From NCBI GenBank assembly GCA_029378245.1, contig JARKIF010000444.1, positions 1 through 18,196 of the forward strand: a stretch of 18,196 nucleotides of DNA, written 5' to 3'. How positions within the stretch are numbered: position 1 is the stretch's first letter; each line of letters opens with the position of its first letter. Origin of the DNA: Roridomyces roridus. Lineage: Eukaryota; Basidiomycota; Agaricomycetes; Agaricales; Mycenaceae. Position numbers and translations under genes: made by a program. Positions 1 to 9,574 of this stretch are shown piece by piece. The notes below the pieces were generated by a model that was not told the DNA's origin, ran no database searches, and was given only the letters and a program-made list of their open reading frames with translations.

Positions 1-40
1 AGACATGACTTACACACATGGATGCGATCTATTCGTGCAG

Positions 41-450
41 GCTGCCGAGAAGATCCCGTACCTCCAGCGATTCGAGAACCACTGGGCTACGAAGGACCTG
101 CTCCAGCAGTACCTCAAGAACCGCCGCGCCAAGATGTACGCCAAAGGCGAAGCGACTGTCCCGGAACAGTACGAATACCTCAGCACCAATTCCGCCATGC
201 GCAGCGAGTCGGGTAGCCTGTCAAGAAGGCCAAGGTCGTACGTCTCGAGAAGGAATCGCAGATTGCGCGCAAACGTGCTGGAGGCTCCGCTCAAGGCCAG
301 CCGGCGTGGAAGAAGCAGAACGTGGGAGGAGACTTTGTGCAAGGAAGCTCCCGGGACGTCGAGGAGCCGGCCGTGGGCAACGAGGACGATGCACGCCCCA
401 CTGTCGACGAAGACTTTGAGGAGGATGACGAGGACGACGACGAGGAGTAG
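41..450 (+). pseudogene. Last-exon copy of the 357-aa accessory gene, frameshifted
   Basis: Matches the minus-strand exon 4313-3903 after inversion, including the preceding acceptor (GTGCAG, ending at 40) and the stop at 448-450. It is 410 nt against 411 nt in the right arm. One G is missing near 209, in a stretch reading GGGTAGCC on both sides, which shifts the frame about 56 codons into the exon. The rest of the gene lies left of the window. The missing base could be a real mutation or a consensus error. Confidence 0.8.
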
Positions 451-1750
451 AGTGTTGCCGAGTAACGGGCCCAAAGCGGCCCTAAATTTCCCATTCAAAA
501 TCATTTATCTAGCCATAGAATCAGTACTCACCGCTCTGTACACGAATGGAGGTTTTTGCTGAGTACGGAGGTCGTTGAGAGCGTTGAGAGCGTCCGTCGG
601 TCGAGGCACGCGTCAAGGAGTGACGCGTGGAGATAGAGCACGTGGTGTCGTTGATGACTTGTCTTTTTTTCTTCCACCTCCTCCACGGCTCGACCTCGTC
701 TCCGCATCTCTGGCCTTCCTCCCGGTCCCAAACATCGGCGGGTCTCATTCAACGATCATGGGAGGTGTTTCCCACCTGCAGCTCCCCGACAAATGTCCTG
801 ACATGCCACCACAAGATCAGAGTCGACCCGCGCCAGTCTTGCTTCCACCCTGCTCAACCTTGAGTCGAGCACTTGCATGACTGGAGGAGAGGATGGTTTC
901 AGGTGAGCTCAGCAGCCTCGTCTCCACCCCCTCGCATACACCGCAGACTCACCGCTATGGCAGACCGCTATATCCCGTTCGCTAGCCCCTCAGTCGAGGC
1001 TCGTTCTCTCCCCACCCCATGGCCGTGCAAGCGGCGCAGTAAACCGTCGGAAGAGATCCATCCTCTGGGAACTCCCAACCCCGCGTATGCATTCAAGTCG
1101 TCTACCTAGCTGCCAACGGCTATCGGCCCAGCTGCGTCTTACTCCCGGCATCGATCTCCCTCACATCCCAGCAACGCCGGTTCCCTCCCCCTGACTCAAT
1201 GTCCGTGAGCATCATTGAGCCTTAAGCGGAGCGGGACTGACCTCTTTCCAGCTGAATCTCATGCTATCTCACGTGTAGCAAGTAGCTAGGTATGCCCGCG
1301 TGTCCACGAGCTGCCTCCCTTTGTACTGACCACCGATTCCTAGCGCGCCAATCACACATCGCCTCCCAAGCACTCTGAGCGTCACAAGGTTCCAGTCCAG
1401 GTGTGTGGACACGTTGCCCGCCAGTGATAGATGCTAACGATCTCACTCGCAGTCTTTGCCTGCTTGGTATTCTCATTGACGGTGGCGGGACTGAGGACAG
1501 GACGCGCGCATGGTGAGAAGCCTTTTTTTGCTTAATCGTCCTCGTCTAACGTACATTCGCTAGAGCATTCAATTGCATCCCGACGACGCCTTTGCTTTCC
1601 TTGAGCCCTGTACCGGCCCCTTCGCTTCTGTGGCCTTTGCCGGCGCTGTATTGTCAGGTCCATTGTGGTGGAGGCGTAGCGGCCGTGGGGCGCGCCTAGC
1701 CCTGCCGCGATATTCAGTAGTTTATTGGCTGTAATCTGTCGTACATTGCA
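451..1750. other. 1.3 kb region between accessory gene and subterminal repeats, left copy
   Basis: Mirror of 2597-3902. Several medium open frames exist on both strands but most are broken relative to the right arm by one-base indels. Nearly all arm-to-arm differences fall here (about 545-1430), while 1500-1750 is identical. I see no supportable intact gene in this copy. Confidence 0.6.
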
Positions 1751-2158
1751 GTCGAAATCAACCTGTTTTCTGCTGAAGATTCAACCAAAGTTCGATGACA
1801 TTTCATCCTACATTTGAATCAAAATGAGCGATAGACCGGAATGGCATCAACCTGTGGTAGATTGAATATATTAGCCTGCGATAGGTTGCTTCTCATGGCT
1901 CGATCGACCTAGAGTTGGCTGAGAATCAACCAACAAGAACAGCCTATCAGAGGATGGTCTTCAACCAAGATTTGGATGCCAGGGCAAACCCAACTGGGAA
2001 ACCTCCCGTTGGTTGAAATGGCCGGTTTTTCATCCTATTGGTGGCTACGGAACATACATCCAGGAAACTACTGAAAAGCATTCTATGGATGGTTGCTTTT
2101 CATCCTAGAGAAGGTTGATTTTCTTGGATAAAAATCAACCTCTCGGACTTTCACAGAG
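1751..2158 (-). repeat. Subterminal repeat array of the partial element
   Basis: Dense GGTTG/CAACC motifs in both orientations, often extended to forms like GGTTGCTTTTCATCC. It is the exact mirror of 2189-2596. Confidence 0.8.
2126..2158 (-). repeat. Terminal inverted repeat of the partial left element
   Basis: This is the exact reverse complement of 2189-2221 and marks the tip of the partial element. Confidence 0.85.
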
Positions 2159-2188
2159 GAGGATAGGATCGCGACAGGGGCAGATGAT
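2159..2188. other. 30 bp spacer between the two head-to-head elements
   Basis: These are the only bases of the palindrome that do not pair. The spacer ends in TGAT (2185-2188), which is repeated immediately after the right terminus of the complete element at 9904-9907. It is therefore most simply read as pre-insertion target DNA. It starts with GAGG, a candidate target duplication for the left element that cannot be tested within this window. Confidence 0.8.
2185..2188. repeat. Target-site duplication TGAT, left copy
   Basis: TGAT sits directly before the left terminus and directly after the right terminus (9904-9907). The match stops at four bases because 2184 is A and 9903 belongs to the element. 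Confidence 0.65.
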
Positions 2189-2221
2189 CTCTGTGAAAGT
2201 CCGAGAGGTTGATTTTTATCC
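2189..2221 (+). repeat. Left terminal inverted repeat of the complete element
   Basis: It begins CTCTGTGAAAGT and ends in the 15-mer GGTTGATTTTTATCC (2207-2221), which is also the subterminal motif. Read outward it matches the reverse complement of 9871-9903, which begins CACTGTGAAGGT. The second base is T instead of the expected A in both head-to-head copies, so this is an inherited difference. Confidence 0.85.
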
Positions 2222-2596
2222 AAGAAAATCAACCTTCTCTAGGATGAAAAGCAACCATCCATAGAATGCTTTTCAGTAGTTTCCTGGATGTATGTTCCGT
2301 AGCCACCAATAGGATGAAAAACCGGCCATTTCAACCAACGGGAGGTTTCCCAGTTGGGTTTGCCCTGGCATCCAAATCTTGGTTGAAGACCATCCTCTGA
2401 TAGGCTGTTCTTGTTGGTTGATTCTCAGCCAACTCTAGGTCGATCGAGCCATGAGAAGCAACCTATCGCAGGCTAATATATTCAATCTACCACAGGTTGA
2501 TGCCATTCCGGTCTATCGCTCATTTTGATTCAAATGTAGGATGAAATGTCATCGAACTTTGGTTGAATCTTCAGCAGAAAACAGGTTGATTTCGAC
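2189..2596 (+). repeat. Left subterminal repeat array of the complete element
   Basis: Over about 400 bp, short motifs related to GGTTG(A/C)TTTTYATCC recur in both orientations, for example 2207-2221, 2220-2234 (reverse), 2241-2256 (reverse) and 2581-2596. Degenerate forms pair a CAACC half with a GGATGAAA half. In CACTA elements such arrays bind the element's own DNA-binding protein; that role here is inferred from the family. Confidence 0.8.
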
Positions 2597-2870
2597 TGCA
2601 ATGTACGACAGATTACAGCCAATAAACTACTGAATATCGCGGCAGGGCTAGGCGCGCCCCACGGCCGCTACGCCTCCACCACAATGGACCTGACAATACA
2701 GCGCCGGCAAAGGCCACAGAAGCGAAGGGGCCGGTACAGGGCTCAAGGAAAGCAAAGGCGTCGTCGGGATGCAATTGAATGCTCTAGCGAATGTACGTTA
2801 GACGAGGACGATTAAGCAAAAAAAGGCTTCTCACCATGCGCGCGTCCTGTCCTCAGTCCCGCCACCGTCA

Positions 2871-3603
2871 ATGAGAATACCAAGCAGGCAAAGACTGCGA
2901 GTGAGATCGTTAGCATCTATCACTGGCGGCAACGTGTCCACACACCTGGACTTGGACCTTGTGACGCTCACGAGTGCTTGGGAGGCGATGTGTGATTGGC
3001 GCGCTAGGAATCGGTGGTCAGTACAAAGGGAGGCAGCTCGTGGACACGCGGGCATACCTCAGCTACTTGATACACGTGAGATAGCATGAGATTCAGCTGG
3101 AAAGATGGTCAGTCCCGCTCCGCTTAAGGCTCAATGATGCTCACGGACATTGAGTCAGGGGGAGGGAACCGGCGTTGCTGGGATGTGAGGGAGATCGATG
3201 CCGGGAGTAGACGAAGCTGGGACGATAGCCGTTGGCAGCTAGGTCGACGACTTGAATGCATACGCGGGTTGGGAGTTCCCAGAGGATGGATCTCTTCCCG
3301 ACGGTTTACTGCGCCGCTTGCACGGCCATGGGGTGGGAGAGAACGAGCCTCGACTGAGCGGGCTAGCGAACGGGATATAGCGGTCTGCCATAGCGGTGAG
3401 TCTGCGGTGTATTGCGAGGGGGTGGAGACGAGGGCTGCTGAGCTCACCTGAAACCATCCTCTCCTCCAGTCATGCAAGTGCTCGACTCAAGGTTTGAGCA
3501 GGGTGGAAGCAAGACTGGCGCCGGGTCGACTCTGATCTTGTGGTGGCATGTCAGGACATTTGTCGGGGAGCTGCAGGTGGGAAACACCTCCCATGATCGT
3601 TGA
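2871..3603 (+). CDS. Possible three-exon gene of the element, about 201 aa
   Basis: A reading with exons 2871-3075, 3129-3395 and 3470-3603 keeps one frame throughout (606 nt). The first intron (3076-3128) starts GTGAGA but ends in a weak TTAAG acceptor. The second (3396-3469) starts GTGAGT and ends CTCCTCCAG. The predicted product is arginine- and tryptophan-rich, with no domain I recognise. It would be transcribed toward the 357-aa gene, converging with it. Other open frames on the minus strand (3124-3477, 3487-3777) are about as long, so coding is not established. The left-arm copy could not encode it because of indels. Confidence 0.25.
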
Positions 3604-3902
3604 ATGAGACCCGCCGATGTTTGGGACCGGGAGGAAGGCCAGAGATGCGGAGACGAGGTCGAGCCGTGGAGGAGGTGGAAGAAAAAAAGACAAGTCATCA
3701 ACGACACCACGTGCTCTATCTCCACGCGTCACTCCTTGACGCGCGCCTCGACCGACGGACGCTCTCAACGCTCTCAACGACCTCCGTACTCAGCAAAAAC
3801 CTCTCATTCGTGTACAGAGCGGTGAGTACTGATTCTATGGCTAGATAAATGATTTTGAATGGGAAATTTAGGGCCGCTTTGGGCCCGTTACTCGGCAACA
3901 CT

Positions 3903-5228
3903 CTACTCCTCGTCGTCGTCCTCGTCATCCTCCTCAAAGTCTTCGTCGACAGTGGGGCGTGCATCGTCCTCGTTGCCCACGGCCGGCTCCTCGACGTCCC
4001 GGGAGCTTCCTTGCACAAAGTCTCCTCCCACGTTCTGCTTCTTCCACGCCGGCTGGCCTTGAGCGGAGCCTCCAGCACGTTTGCGCGCAATCTGCGATTC
4101 CTTCTCGAGACGTACGACCTTGGCCTTCTTGACACGGCTACCCGACTCGCTGCGCATGGCGGAATTGGTGCTGAGGTATTCGTACTGTTCCGGGACAGTC
4201 GCTTCGCCTTTGGCGTACATCTTGGCGCGGCGGTTCTTGAGGTACTGCTGGAGCAGGTCCTTCGTAGCCCAGTGGTTCTCGAATCGCTGGAGGTACGGGA
4301 TCTTCTCGGCAGCCTGCACGAATAGATCGCATCCATGTGTGTAAGTCATGTCTTTTGCACTCACCGCTTTGTAAATGATGCTGATCTTGTCTAGAGGCTG
4401 CCCCTTCCAAGTGAGGTCGAACGGCAGGTCAGCTTGCTGCGCTAACCGGCGGATAGTGTCCTTCATTGAGGGTCAGTCATTTCGTCTGCGATATACCACC
4501 ACAATTGACGTACCGCAATCGTATTGTAGAATTTTTCCTTCTTCGTCATTCCAGCAAGCCTCATCTCGATCTGAACCGTGTATTTGCCCTTCGGCTGCGC
4601 AATCATGGAGTATTTTGGAGTCGGCGGCGTTGGCGTCTGCTCTTGAGCTGTTGGCTGATCACTATTTGCTGCAACAAGGTAAGAAGCCCGTGTGCTATCT
4701 TTGCAAGGCACTTACCCGGTGTCTCAGGAACACGCTCAACGTTGCCGGAGTTTTTCTTCTTAGGATGACGCGGGGGTGCCGTCGCGACGCCGTTGTCTCC
4801 AGTGAGCACCAAGGACGTGATGGGTGTCGCCGTCATCGCTGACGAGACGCGTCAATTGATATCTGGGAGCGTGTTCTCGGGGGACTCACCTTGCGCAGCA
4901 ACAGTGGCAGCATCGCCTATCGGGCTCGAGCTCGTCGTCGTCGCCGCCGCGTGTCCTTGGGCGACTCGTTGGGCAACAATCAATCTGAGGCGAGCAAGCT
5001 CCTCTGTCGACCATCAGAGTTAGCTCAGGTCGCGCATGAGGTAGTAAGCTGACCTAGCTCTGTCTCTGTGGCCTCGTCTGTGGCCCTCTTGTGACGAGAC
5101 ACTTTGGGTGCCTTTCCTCCACCGGCTTTGGCCGTAGCGGGCGGCTTCGGGATCCCACCAGGGGGCGGCGCGTTGAGAGGCTCCTTGTTGGTGCTGTTGG
5201 TGAGAGCAGATGTGTTGATGGTCGACAT
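3903..5228 (-). CDS. Spliced 357-aa accessory protein of the Plavaka-like element
   Basis: Six exons join without any frame break: 5228-5054, 5003-4890, 4838-4716, 4668-4514, 4460-4365 and 4313-3903 (1,074 nt). The introns are 47-53 bp with GT-AG borders (GTCAGC, GTGAGT, GTAAGT, GTACGT, GTGAGT donors). The N-terminal third is low-complexity and Pro/Ala/Lys-rich (NAPPPGG, KAGGGKAPK), followed by a short helical stretch (EELARLRLIVAQRVAQ). Then comes a more ordered core from about residue 150 to 270 (YTVQIEMRLAGMTKKEKFYN, LPFDLTWKGQPLDKI, FENHWATKDLLQQYLKNRR), a basic segment, and a very acidic end (EEDDEDDDEE). I do not recognise a named domain. The gene is divergent from the transposase, with 134 bp between starts. 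By analogy with CACTA elements it may bind the subterminal repeats or assist transposition; that is inference. Confidence 0.85.
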
Positions 5229-5362
5229 GAGTGAACGGAGGAGGAGGTAAGCAAGCTTTTTTTCGTTTTTATAGGGTGCGGCACGTGGCTAATGGATTAT
5301 CTCAGATTTGTCAGAAATATACAGTACAGATTTCCGCCCACCACCGGGTGCTCGAAACACCT
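5229..5362. promoter_or_regulatory. Shared divergent promoter of accessory gene and transposase
   Basis: Only 134 bp separate the two start codons. On minus, TATAAAAA (5266-5273) sits about 38 nt upstream of the accessory ATG. On plus no clear TATA box is seen. The short shared region suggests joint control. Confidence 0.6.
5266..5273 (-). promoter_or_regulatory. TATA box of the 357-aa gene
   Basis: Reverse complement of TTTTTATA gives TATAAAAA. The distance to the ATG at 5228 leaves room for a short 5' leader. Confidence 0.5.
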
Positions 5363-8300
5363 ATGCCTCCTGCTGCACGAACTCGCCAAGCTCCCAAAAC
5401 AAGAGAACGACGTTGCTTGTGCTGGAGATGCACTGATAGGGGACGGAAGCCCGAGGGGCGCGAAGTCAGCCGCCATGTCTACGACACTCACCGCCGCAGT
5501 GACTGGCAGCTTGAGCCCCCGGCAGTGCCCTCCCTTCCGACACTCATGCTGCCGGACTTCTCAGAGGATTCAGATGATGACTCCGAGACTGACGGCGGCT
5601 CCCACCCGACTAATCGCCATGGACCACCGCCGGCAGAGTCTTTTGGTACCGGGCGCGACAGTCCTGAGATGCTCTCACCCACTTCCACCAGAGATTCAGG
5701 AAGCGCCATGGACGACTTGACTGGAGACCTCACCCACCTCAATGTGCGCCCACCTGTGCTTGAGAAACGACCGATCGAGGACCGGGCGGTTTTGTGGGAA
5801 GCTCCTGAGGAGGAGGATGTAGAAGGAGCAGACGGGCACAACGAGGCAGACGATGCAGACGAGGACGAGGAAGACATCGACCCTGAGGACTTCAGGCAGG
5901 CGGCGATTGATTGGGAGTGGCACGAGCGTCTGGGAGACGCTGGGGAGCTCACCGCTTCTCAAATCCTCACTGGACAATTATTTTCAAGCTTCCAGCATCT
6001 CCGTAAGTGTTCCGAATCTCCCCATGCGCCCACACTGAGCAGAAGTAGGTCACGATATTGACCCCCACTGGACATGAAGATATGTCGGTCATATGCATGG
6101 AAACTCCGCAGCCATTTGACCGACGGCGCCTTCAAGAGCATGCCTCGTGCCTTTCCCGAGCTGTTTGACGAGGAGAGTGGATTGCCTGGCCTCAATGAGC
6201 ATCGCTCACGCATCACTTCGCTCTCTGGACTCAAGTCCGAGCCCTACGACTGCTGCGTCAATTCCTGCGTCTGCTTCGTCGGTCCGTACGCGGATGACGT
6301 GGACTGTCCCTTCTGCAAAGAGAAGTGTCGTCGTGCGGATGGAAAGCCCCGCAAGATTTTTAATTACATTCCGCTGCTGCCGCGCCTCCAATCCTTCTTC
6401 CAGAACAAGGAACTCATCAAGCTGTTGTCCTACCGAGGTGACTACGAGCATGTAGAGGGCACGATTGCCGACGTTTTCGATGGCAAGCTGTACCGGGGGC
6501 TGCGTGACGAGGAGATCGAGTTGGATGGTCCTCGGTCATCCCGGCAGCAGCCAAAGTACTTCGGGGATAGGAGGGACATTGCACTCGGACTTTCCACCGA
6601 CGGTTTCGCGCCATTCAAACGTCGGCGTCAGACTGCGTGGCCCCTCATCATCTTCATCTACAACCTCCCACCCGAAGTGCGATTCCACATGGAGTACATA
6701 CTGTCGCTCGGCGTAATCCCCGGGCCCTTGAAGCCGACAGACATGTGCTCGTTTCTCTATCCCCTCGTCATGGAGCTCCTTCGTCTGGAGCAGGGAGTCA
6801 GCACATACGATGTCGACTCTGATACCCAATTCATGCTCCGTGCCTTCCTCATTCTCGTCTTCGGGGACATTCCTGCCGTGGCGATGGTGATGCGCATGAA
6901 GGGCCACAACGGATACTCACCCTGCCGTATGTGCCACATCCACGGTGTTCCCATCCCCGATAGCACTGGGAAAACGCTGTATGTACCCCTCGACCCGCTC
7001 GAATCAGCCCAACCTTGACCCCACCGAACCTCGCTGCTACGACCCACGGAACCTCCCTCTCCGCACCGATGCCAAATTCCGTGGACAGGCTCAGGAGGTC
7101 GATAGCGCACGTACACTTGCGGAGGCAGACAAGCTGTCGCGCAAGTATGGGATCAAAGGCACCCCCATCCTCGCCTCTTTGAAATCCCTCCGGTTTCCCC
7201 ACTCTTTCCCGTACGACTTCATGCATCTGATTTGGGAGAATCTGATCCCGAACCTCATCCGGCTGTGGACTGGGAAATTCAAGGGGCTCGACGAGGGAAA
7301 TCAGCCGTACACCATTGACGATGCTCTGTGGGAAGCCATCGGCAAGGCCACTGCAGCGGCGGGCTCCACGATACCAAGCGCGTTTGGTACACGAGTACCT
7401 GACCTCGCGAAAGGTGGCTTCCCGATTTCGGCGGAGATGTACGCTGTATGGACCCAGTTCATCGCACCCACCCTCCTTCGTCGCGCCTTCACTCATCAAA
7501 AGTACTACGACCATTTCGTGGTCCTGGTGCAGATCATCAACCTCTGCCTGCAATTCGAGCTCGTACAAGATCAGCTTGAATGGCTACGTGTCAAAATCCC
7601 TCTTTGGGTGGAGACGTATGAGTCGTACGTATTCCGCTTTTCCTGAAGACCTGTCTGATCTTCGGCATCGCAGCTTCTATTACCAGAATGATCCAGCTCG
7701 TCTTTCCACCTGCATCCTCACGGTACATGCACTGCTCCACATCCCAGATGCGATAGAGATGGCGGGCCCTCAATGGTGCTACTGGGCCTTTCCGATGGAA
7801 CGCTACTGCGGTCGTCTCCAGCCTGGCCTCCGCAGCCGGCGATTCCCATATGCCTCTCTCGACCGATATGTCCTCGAGACTGCCCAGCTGTCCCAGATCG
7901 GCGTTTCGTACAACATCGCGTCCGAGTTGGCGCTTCGCGGAGCAAAAGGGGATCCCAAAGGCTCTTGCCGCGTGCCCGAGTGTGAGTCCTAATCGGCTTA
8001 ATCACGATACTCTTCTGAAGCGCAGATTAGACAACGCGGCATTGCTGCTGGGCCCGCACAAGCAGGTCGATAAACTACCGAATCCTCTCATCGGTGCCTT
8101 GGCCACGCGCTTCACGACTACTAGGAAGAAGGTCACGGCGGCAGTGGTCAGGGGCGAAATCCTCAAAAACGCCGACTATACCGAATGGATGAAGATTCGC
8201 CGCGTGGACTCCGAGGCCGGCGATACCATGGTAGCTGCGTTGGGCCCGTCATCGGCTCTGGCTAACCGGCAGGACCTTCGTGACCCGACATTTGTGCGAG

Positions 8301-8713
8301 TAAGTACTTGCCCTCATTCGTTTCTGTTGCTGAGCATCTACTAGTATGAAATGTATGTCGACATTCACGCGCGCAACCGAACGGTCGAAGCAGAGCTGGT
8401 CCCGCAAACCTTCTATGGCCAGCTGCAGCAGATCTATCTCATCCGACTGAACAACGCTGAAGCAATGCCTCAGTACAAGATTCCGCCCGCTCACTGCATC
8501 ATCATGGTGGTGATCCTCCCGTGCGACGTCACCGACATCGACGAGCGTTTGGATCTGCCTCGTTACAACAAAATCAAGACGCGGGGTGATGCCATTGACG
8601 CGACGGCATTGCAGTGTATTGTTGGGCGCGTCTCTGATGGTCCTCGCGAGTGGAGTGTGGTGGACAGGAGTGGTAGCTTAGCTCGGGCCTTGTACTTGGA
8701 CGACGTTGAATAA
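5363..8713 (+). CDS. Plavaka/CACTA-type transposase (Tnp2 family), two apparent frame breaks
   Basis: Catalyses cut-and-paste movement of the element. The start at 5363 precedes a Cys/His-rich N-terminus (CLCWRC, then DTHRR), typical of this group, followed by an acidic linker. The catalytic region reads CCVNSCVCFVGPY and CPFC (Zn-binding), ALGLSTDGFAPF (first Asp), FGDIPA (second Asp), GYSPCRMCHIHG, PYDFMHLIWENLI (third acidic residue) and CYWAFPMERYCG. Introns: about 6003-6048, 7625-7673, 7980-8025 and 8300-8344; the last three splice in frame. Frame is lost near 6050-6075 (before MKICRSYAWK) and near 7000-7015 (between YVPLDP and DPTEPRCYDP). Each needs a one-base change, so the copy is either inactive or carries consensus errors. 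Stop at 8711-8713, followed closely by AATAAA-like sequence. Confidence 0.88.
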
Positions 8714-8754
8714 ATTGGATTTATCATCATTATATGTATCGTGCAGGGAGTAGA
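8714..8754. other. 41 bp gap between convergent transposase and coiled-coil genes
   Basis: Very short AT-rich 3'-3' gap. AATAAA overlaps the transposase stop (TTGAATAAATTGG). The transcripts probably overlap. Confidence 0.5.
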
Positions 8755-9500
8755 CTAAGAATGGGCCAACTCGGCGGCTTCTGTGTACGGACGCGCGAGC
8801 CCAAACAAACGCCAGGCAGCACGCGCCGAACTCCGCCAATCCTTCAATTCTGCTATGGCCTCCGACCACGCCACCTCTAGCTCGTCGCGCTCAGCCGTGA
8901 GCTCATGGACCCTCTTGTTCAGCTGGGTGACTTGCACTTGGAGCGTCTCGACTTCAAGGGAAAGCTCGTCGAGGAGGCTGTCTGGAAGCGGGTGTCATTT
9001 GCATGGCCCGGCAGGGTACTGTCAGCACACACCTTTCTTGCCCTTCCCCTCGGTTTTCACATCGGCATCCTCTTCATCCGAGCTGCCCAGCAGGTGATCC
9101 ACATAGGTGTGCTCCCCCGTTTGCGAGTTCAGAGCCCCACCATAATCGTAGAGAGCGCTACGCGGCAAATGCTTCAGAGGAAATGACCGGAAAACAGATT
9201 GACGCACCTTGTGTGTCTCTGACCCTCAGCTACGCAGCGCGGCGGGCGTAGTCTGAATGGAGATCTAGAGGGTGAGAGCGAGCGATCTCGGTCCTCGCGT
9301 TTGATTGGCGTCGTATCCGAGTCGTCGAGACGAGGGCGTTTAAATCTGTTGCCGTATGCCTCGGCGCGTTTTTCAGCTTCCAGGGCGTTGCGGAGGGGCT
9401 GCTTGTGCTGAGACATCTCGTCCCCATCGGCGAGGGTGTAGCGGATGAAAGCTGGGGAGGAATTCACGGTGGTCGGTTGGTAAGTGTCGTCGTCGGACAT
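8755..9500 (-). CDS. Spliced 210-aa coiled-coil protein of the element
   Basis: Exons 9500-9234, 9171-9033 and 8981-8755 give 633 nt in one frame. The N-terminus begins MSDDDTYQPTTV and has a basic, Ser/Arg-rich patch (KREDRDRSLSPSRSPFRLR). A middle acidic segment (LLGSSDEEDADVK) precedes a clear C-terminal coiled coil with heptad Leu/Val (LDELSLEVETLQVQVTQLNK, VHELTAERDELEV), likely a dimerisation segment. The first donor (GTAGCT) is weak; a GTGCGT donor 26 bases downstream would change the frame. No enzymatic domain is seen. Because it lies inside the termini next to the right subterminal array, it is probably an element gene. A DNA-binding or partner-binding role is only a guess. Confidence 0.7.
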
Positions 9501-9574
9501 GGTGCGCACGCGGGGTAGAGAAGAAAGAAAGGCGCGCGTCGATTGAATGACTCATGTATTTACTAGTATTAAAA

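Larger units (their letters stand above)
1..2158 (+). repeat. Left arm of a giant inverted repeat
   Basis: This stretch is the reverse complement of 2189-4353, with base 2158 pairing with 2189 and base 1 with 4353. The arm is cut by the window edge, so its true length is unknown. Comparing the arms by eye I counted 10 bases missing on the left (near 209, 545, 829, 858, 934, 1003, 1051, 1243, 1287, 1378) and 4 extra (near 1014, 1085, 1137, 1412), plus roughly 7 substitutions. The net of minus 6 matches the length difference. The inner 650 bp or so (1500-2158) and most of 1-540 are identical between arms. Confidence 0.97.
1..2158 (-). mobile_element. Partial second Plavaka/CACTA-like element, head-to-head with the first
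   Basis: The arm carries the same parts as the left end of the complete element, inverted: terminal repeat at 2126-2158, subterminal repeats 1751-2158, the 1.3 kb intermediate region, and the last exon of the 357-aa gene (41-450). It runs off the left edge within intron 5 of that gene. Its end coincides with the TIR tip, which suggests a separate insertion rather than a random foldback break. If it was a separate insertion, its duplicated target should be the bases just after 2158 (GAGG). Confidence 0.8.
2189..4353 (-). repeat. Right arm of the giant inverted repeat
   Basis: This is the mirror copy of 1-2158. It starts exactly at the first base of the transposon terminus (CTCTGTGAAAG) and ends only because the left arm leaves the window. 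It contains the left end of the complete Plavaka-like element, the 1.3 kb region between the subterminal repeats and the first gene, and the last exon of the 357-aa gene. Confidence 0.97.

Noticed and set aside
3487..3777. Minus-strand frames (93-96 codons) in the element's 1.3 kb region
   Set aside because: Overlapping frames of similar length on both strands, low-complexity, and none joins through convincing introns.
1..4353. Palindrome as a simple foldback read artefact
   Set aside because: Not excluded, but the arms end exactly at the TIR tip and one spacer edge is a target duplication, which an artefact would not predict. Kept as an alternative in the findings.
4375..4842. Plus-strand open frame of 155 codons opposite the accessory gene
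   Set aside because: It is the antisense of exons and introns of the cleanly spliced 357-aa minus gene, and has no features of its own.
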